Positions 4,703 to 7,478 of a DNA stretch of 7,478 nt are shown piece by piece. Under the pieces are notes generated by a model. That model ran no database searches and was not told the origin of the DNA. It saw only the letters and a list, made by a program, of their open reading frames with translations. Each line of letters starts with the position of its first letter. Positions within the stretch are counted from its first letter, which is position 1. The stretch covers positions 1-7,478 of the forward strand of contig JAXJTE010000127.1 of the NCBI GenBank assembly GCA_036309765.1, read 5' to 3'. The stretch is from Caryophanon sp036309765 (GTDB taxonomy: Bacteria > Bacillota > Bacilli > Bacillales_A > Planococcaceae). The position numbers and the translations under genes are program-made.

Positions 4703-5620
4703 TTAGTCGTTGTTTTCCTTCAGTGCGAGTGCTTCGATAATTTTACGTCGACGCTCCTCCATTACATTATGATGGACGTAGCCGTATTTATCAAAAATTT
4801 CTCTCACCTTTTGACGATCTTCTGCAAGCAGTTCTTTGTGTATCGCCGTGTATCGTAAATTCGTACACGTTACTTTTTTACCGATGATGCTTGAGATTCG
4901 CAGCATTAAACGCTCAATCGTTTTCACCGTAATCGGCTGACCAGGCTTGCTGTGTAAACCGAGCCAAATATGTTCTGCCTCAATTAGCTCAGGAAACAAG
5001 GCGTGCGTACGCTTTTCAAACAGCGCAAGCCACGACAGCATCGATTCCGACAGCTCCAAATCACGATAGCTTTTCGCCCCGAATATGCGCACAATACGCG
5101 ACTCAAAATCAATGTGCGACCATTTCATCTTCACAATTTCATACGGTTTTAGCGCAAGCTCTGACACGAGGCGCGTAATGCAAAAGTTACGAAGCGCCAT
5201 CCAGCGATATTCATCCTCTGCGCTCGTGCGGTAAATTTGCAGCCATACGTCAACGGCTTGCGCACGGTCGGCATCATTTAGCACCGACAACGCCTTTTGC
5301 ACTTTCGGAATCGGCTTGACGTATGCTTCTGGCACGGACTTAATCCATTCACGAAAATGCGCATAATGTAAAAACGTACGCAGCGAGGCAAATTTTCGGT
5401 TAATGCTTTGCGTGTTCGTGTAGCGCTCTTGCACATGCTCGCGGTAATCTTTCACGAGCTGCTTAATCGTTTCGTCGCGCAAATAATCTTCCTCTTGATC
5501 CCAGCAATATTGAATGAACTGCTTGCCGTCGATTTTGTATTGTTTGAGCGTTAACGGTGCTTTCCCCATCTTTTGTAAATGGATGATGAAAACAGCCCAC
5601 GCATCAGTTAACGTTTGCAT
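4703..5620 (-). CDS. Tyrosine-recombinase-fold protein lacking catalytic residues (XerC/D-like)
   Basis: This is a 305-residue protein, the usual Xer length. Residues 1-90 form a SAM-like core-binding domain (typical LTLKQYKIDGKQFIQYC and SINRKFASLRTFLHYAHF). Residues about 110-300 follow the catalytic fold: LALKPYEIVKMKWSHID (155-171) aligns with the box I segment of Xer proteins (TGLRxxELxxLxWxDID), where the catalytic Arg is Lys158. The HxLR box is TNLR (253-256), so the His is Thr253 while Arg256 is kept. The GH box is GY (280-281). No Tyr exists after Tyr281, so the nucleophile expected near residue 290 is absent. A Lys in the beta-hairpin (Lys183) may remain. Strand cleavage is therefore unlikely; a DNA-binding or structural role is more plausible. 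The frame is intact, so it is not a decayed pseudogene. The ATG has AAGGAG 7 nt upstream and an extended -10 promoter. It is operonic with the DUF4236 gene. Confidence 0.88.
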   Translation of the reverse strand: MQTLTDAWAVFIIHLQKMGKAPLTLKQYKIDGKQFIQYCWDQEEDYLRDETIKQLVKDYREHVQERYTNTQSINRKFASLRTFLHYAHFREWIKSVPEAYVKPIPKVQKALSVLNDADRAQAVDVWLQIYRTSAEDEYRWMALRNFCITRLVSELALKPYEIVKMKWSHIDFESRIVRIFGAKSYRDLELSESMLSWLALFEKRTHALFPELIEAEHIWLGLHSKPGQPITVKTIERLMLRISSIIGKKVTCTNLRYTAIHKELLAEDRQKVREIFDKYGYVHHNVMEERRRKIIEALALKENND

Positions 5621-5649
5621 AGCATCTCTCCTTATTACGTGTTTCCTGT

Positions 5650-5658
5650 ATTATAACA
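5650..5658 (-). promoter_or_regulatory. Extended -10 sigma-A promoter of the recombinase-like operon
   Basis: On the minus strand TGT (5658-5656) precedes a perfect TATAAT (5655-5650), i.e. TGnTATAAT. No good -35 sits 16-18 nt upstream, as is usual for extended -10 promoters. The leader to the ATG at 5620 is about 23-25 nt. Confidence 0.7.
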
Positions 5659-5778
5659 AATTTGGTCGGATAATAACTATTCTCATGTTTTTTTATTTAC
5701 AGTATTCGCACATTTCGCTATATTAATCCCTTTTTTGACGCGCTTTCTTCAATTTCCGAGAAAATTCTGCCTTTTCGT

Positions 5779-5807
5779 GCGACCAGTTTGGATTTCTGTA
5801 CTATAAT
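5779..5807 (+). promoter_or_regulatory. Sigma-A promoter of the enoyl-CoA hydratase-like gene
   Basis: There is a perfect TATAAT at 5802-5807 with a 17-nt spacer to GCGACC (5779-5784), a poor -35. Transcription would begin near 5814. This excludes an upstream in-frame ATG at 5788 as the translation start and agrees with the SD-placed start at 5842. Confidence 0.6.
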
Positions 5808-5841
5808 AAGCGTATTGATATGGTTAAGGGAGATGGCATGC

Positions 5842-6639
5842 ATGCAAGTAAAAACAATGAGACTTGAAGCAGAAGAAGCAAAAATTATTTATCAGGAAAC
5901 AGCGGGGCTTGCAATTATTACGATTCACCGTCCACAGCTAAAAAATGCGTTAACGGCAAACATGTGGACGCAGCTTGCGAACATCGCATTACAAGTGTTA
6001 GACAATCCGAAAAACAAAGTGTTGATCATTCGTGGCTCAGGCGAAAACTTCACAGCTGGCTCAGACCTGAAAGAATTCAACTCGATTTCATTAGAGAAAG
6101 CCGAGGAAGCATTCTTACATATGGAGCGTACGATTTCGATTGTCGAAAACTTACCGATTCCAACGATTGGTGTGATTAACGGACCTGCGATGGGTGCTGG
6201 CTTAGAATTAGCGCTTGCTTGCGATATTCGCATCGGCTCTGAAAAGGCACGCATGGGGATTCCAGTTGGTAAATTAGGCATTACATTAAACAATAAATTC
6301 GCAAAACGTTTAGTCGATCTTGTCGGGCCATCTGCTACGAAGGATTTCGTCTTTACAGGTCGCGTGTACAAAGCAGAAGAAGCATTCAAAGTAGGGATGT
6401 TAAACTACTTAGTGGCTGAAAAAGATTTAACGCGTTACTCACTGCGCATGGGTAAGCTTGTTGCAGGTATGAGCCCAGCATCTTGCTCGGCGGTAAAACG
6501 CTCAGTGCGCGAGTGCATCGATTCAGCACCAGCACTATGGGAAGGCTCGACGCCGTTTGTTGATGCGATTGATTTCCCTGAAGGTGTGCGCTCGTTCGTT
6601 GAAAAGCGTCAGCCACAGTTTACACGTCAACGTTTATAG
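5842..6639 (+). CDS. Enoyl-CoA hydratase/isomerase family protein
   Basis: This is a crotonase-fold enzyme acting on acyl-CoA thioesters, 265 residues long, the usual size. The CoA and oxyanion-hole segments are FTAGSDLKEF (70-79) and GPAMGAGLELALACDIRIGS (114-133). Glu122 corresponds to the first catalytic Glu of mitochondrial enoyl-CoA hydratase (Glu144 in rat). The second Glu (Glu164 in rat, in the sequence PE) is Val142 here (GIPVGKLGI). True hydratases normally keep both, so an isomerase, thioesterase-like or other crotonase reaction is as likely as hydration. The C-terminus ends with the usual EGVRSFVEKRQPQF segment. The ATG at 5842 is chosen because AAGGGAG (5826-5832) lies 9 nt upstream; in-frame ATGs at 5788 and 5833 sit in the promoter or on the SD. 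It is monocistronic, with promoter and terminator on either side, so context does not reveal the pathway. Confidence 0.9.
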   Translation: MQVKTMRLEAEEAKIIYQETAGLAIITIHRPQLKNALTANMWTQLANIALQVLDNPKNKVLIIRGSGENFTAGSDLKEFNSISLEKAEEAFLHMERTISIVENLPIPTIGVINGPAMGAGLELALACDIRIGSEKARMGIPVGKLGITLNNKFAKRLVDLVGPSATKDFVFTGRVYKAEEAFKVGMLNYLVAEKDLTRYSLRMGKLVAGMSPASCSAVKRSVRECIDSAPALWEGSTPFVDAIDFPEGVRSFVEKRQPQFTRQRL

Positions 6640-6655
6640 TTTATTATGAACTAAC

Positions 6656-6692
6656 AAATGCCAGTAGGATACTTCCCCACTGGCATTTTTTT
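6656..6692 (+). terminator. Intrinsic terminator of the enoyl-CoA hydratase-like gene
   Basis: AAATGCCAGT (6656-6665) pairs with ACTGGCATTT (6679-6688), a perfect 10-bp stem that can extend by GG/CC across one mismatch. The T-run continues to 6692. It is placed 17 nt after the stop codon. Confidence 0.9.
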
Positions 6693-6706
6693 ATATTTGC
6701 GAATCG

Positions 6707-6735
6707 ACGACAACGTATTCAAAATATGCTACACT
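6707..6735 (+). promoter_or_regulatory. Candidate sigma-A promoter of the MerR-like gene
   Basis: ACGACA (6707-6712), a 17-nt spacer and TACACT (6730-6735) preceded by TGC make an extended -10. Each box matches consensus at four of six positions. A competing -10, TATAAC at 6740-6745, has a poorer -35. The leader is about 36 nt. Confidence 0.45.
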
Positions 6736-6777
6736 CAAATATAACATTTCATTTAAAATTTAAAAGGAGCGTTTGCA

Positions 6778-7431
6778 ATGACAGCTACATATGCGCTACA
6801 TCAATTGGCGCCATTACTTCAGATTGAAGAACAAGCCATTCTTCATTATATCGATTTAGTTCGACAGCAAGGCTATACTTTTTTTGATTCAGAGCAAAGC
6901 GAGCAATTCTCGGCTGATGATGTGAAACTGCTTCAAACCATTTTCATGCTTGAGCGAGAGCACGGCTTCCAAACGACTGAAGCCATTCGCCTTGTATTGT
7001 CACCTTCATTTGATGTAAAAACGCTGGAAAAGCCTGAGAAACGTCTTCAAACGTTACCAAAGTCTGACGAAAGTGTGCAGCATTTATCTCAATCGATTGA
7101 GCTACTAGCGACACATATTTCAAAAGTAGAGCTTCAAAACGAGCAGCTACTTAAAATTATTGAAGCACAACAAACGCAGCAAGAAGCGTTATTTGAGCAA
7201 AACGAAATTTTAAAGCAGCAGCTACAGCTATTATCGACTTCGATGGGCGACCAAGGCGAGCAGCAAAAGAACGGGCGTCAATTGGATCGTTTAGAGCAGC
7301 AAAACGCAGCGGTGATGAACTTATTAAACCGCGTCAACACACAGTTGCACGACCAAGAAATCGCAAAGCATGAAGAACAAAAGCAACACGAGGAAGTTGG
7401 CTTTTTCAAGCGTTTATTTTCAAAACTATAA
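6778..7431 (+). CDS. MerR-like HTH protein with long coiled coil and amphipathic C-terminal tail
   Basis: This is a 217-residue protein. Residues about 5-75 look like a MerR-type winged helix: a first helix pair, a GYTFFDSEQSEQFSADDVKL segment (32-51) with the usual aromatic and F(S/T)xxDVxxL wing, then EREHGFQTTEAIRLVL. Residues about 98-196 are Gln/Glu/Leu-rich with heptad-like Leu/Ile spacing, indicating a long coiled coil. It ends EVGFFKRLFSKL, a short amphipathic basic-aromatic helix that could touch the membrane or a partner. The order HTH, coiled coil, terminal tag resembles RacA, which links the chromosome to the cell pole, and also MerR/DUF3967-type proteins. There is no effector-binding domain, so a metabolite-sensing regulator is unlikely. 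The ATG has AAAGGAG 8 nt upstream. It is monocistronic, with a strong terminator at 7431. The role is uncertain. Confidence 0.85.
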   Translation: MTATYALHQLAPLLQIEEQAILHYIDLVRQQGYTFFDSEQSEQFSADDVKLLQTIFMLEREHGFQTTEAIRLVLSPSFDVKTLEKPEKRLQTLPKSDESVQHLSQSIELLATHISKVELQNEQLLKIIEAQQTQQEALFEQNEILKQQLQLLSTSMGDQGEQQKNGRQLDRLEQQNAAVMNLLNRVNTQLHDQEIAKHEEQKQHEEVGFFKRLFSKL

Positions 7432-7472
7432 AAAAAAGGTGGTGGAGAGCCGATTCTCCACCACCTTTTTTT
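7431..7472. terminator. Strong intrinsic terminator, probably bidirectional
   Basis: GGTGGTGGAGA (7438-7448) pairs perfectly with TCTCCACCACC (7455-7465) around a 6-nt loop. It is flanked by an A-run (7430-7437) and a T-run (7466-7472). The A-run includes the end of the stop codon of the MerR-like gene. The symmetry suggests that a gene beyond the window edge may converge on it. Confidence 0.92.
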
Positions 7473-7478
7473 ATGCGC

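Noticed and set aside
4703..5620. Prophage or integrative element boundary marked by the integrase-like gene
   Set aside because: There are no flanking direct repeats, tRNA, excisionase or phage genes, and the protein lacks the catalytic residues.
5735..5763. TTGACG as the -35 box for the enoyl-CoA hydratase-like gene
   Set aside because: The hexamer 17 nt downstream (GAGAAA) is a poor -10, and the perfect TATAAT at 5802 is too far away to pair with it.
5788..5841. N-terminal extension of the enoyl-CoA hydratase-like protein
   Set aside because: The upstream ATG precedes the TATAAT box and has no SD; the added residues are not family-like. The start at 5842 has a well-spaced SD.
5925..6389. 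A 154-codon minus-strand open frame inside the enoyl-CoA hydratase-like gene
   Set aside because: It is antisense to a well-conserved enzyme, with no SD and no recognisable domain.

Overview
The window looks like a chromosomal segment of a low-to-moderate GC Bacillota, most likely Bacillales and plausibly the Planococcaceae/Caryophanaceae group (Lysinibacillus/Solibacillus-like). The grounds are purine-rich Shine-Dalgarno (SD) sites (AAGGGGG, AAGGAG, AGGAGA) mostly about 8 nt from the start, TTG starts, sigma-A TATAAT boxes, and compact intrinsic terminators after most units. The species is an inference; no rRNA or other phylogenetic marker is present.

Layout, left to right. (1) 1-380 (minus) is the N-terminal part of an unrecognised Ala/Thr/Val-rich helical protein cut by the window edge. 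It is divergent from 540-878 (plus), a small protein with a four-Cys zinc ribbon and acidic tail. The 159-bp gap holds back-to-back sigma-B-like promoter candidates. (2) 966-1778 (minus) is an undecaprenyl-diphosphatase (UppP) starting at TTG. (3) 1971-2864 (plus) is a two-gene operon of short paralogous DMT transporters (DUF606/YdcZ type) with opposite charge polarity, so probably an antiparallel pair. (4) 2885-4371 (minus) holds a polytopic membrane protein overlapped at its 3' end by a ribbon-helix-helix DNA-binding protein. (5) 4499-5620 (minus) holds a tyrosine-recombinase-fold protein that has lost most catalytic residues, followed directly by a 63-residue DUF4236 protein. (6) 5842-6639 (plus) is an enoyl-CoA hydratase/isomerase family enzyme lacking one of the two usual catalytic glutamates. 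(7) 6778-7431 (plus) is a MerR-like HTH plus coiled-coil protein with an amphipathic C-terminal tail, closed by a strong terminator.

The genes do not form one pathway; this is ordinary housekeeping/accessory chromosome with several independent short units. There is no gene-free stretch over 300 bases. The longest gaps (about 190-220 bp at 1779-1970 and 5621-5841) are divergent promoter regions. I see no tRNA, rRNA, CRISPR, insertion sequence or recognised riboswitch. The points most worth a second look are the catalytically degenerate recombinase with its translationally adjacent DUF4236 partner, the membrane protein/RHH pair, the antiparallel DMT pair, and the divergent sigma-B-like promoters.
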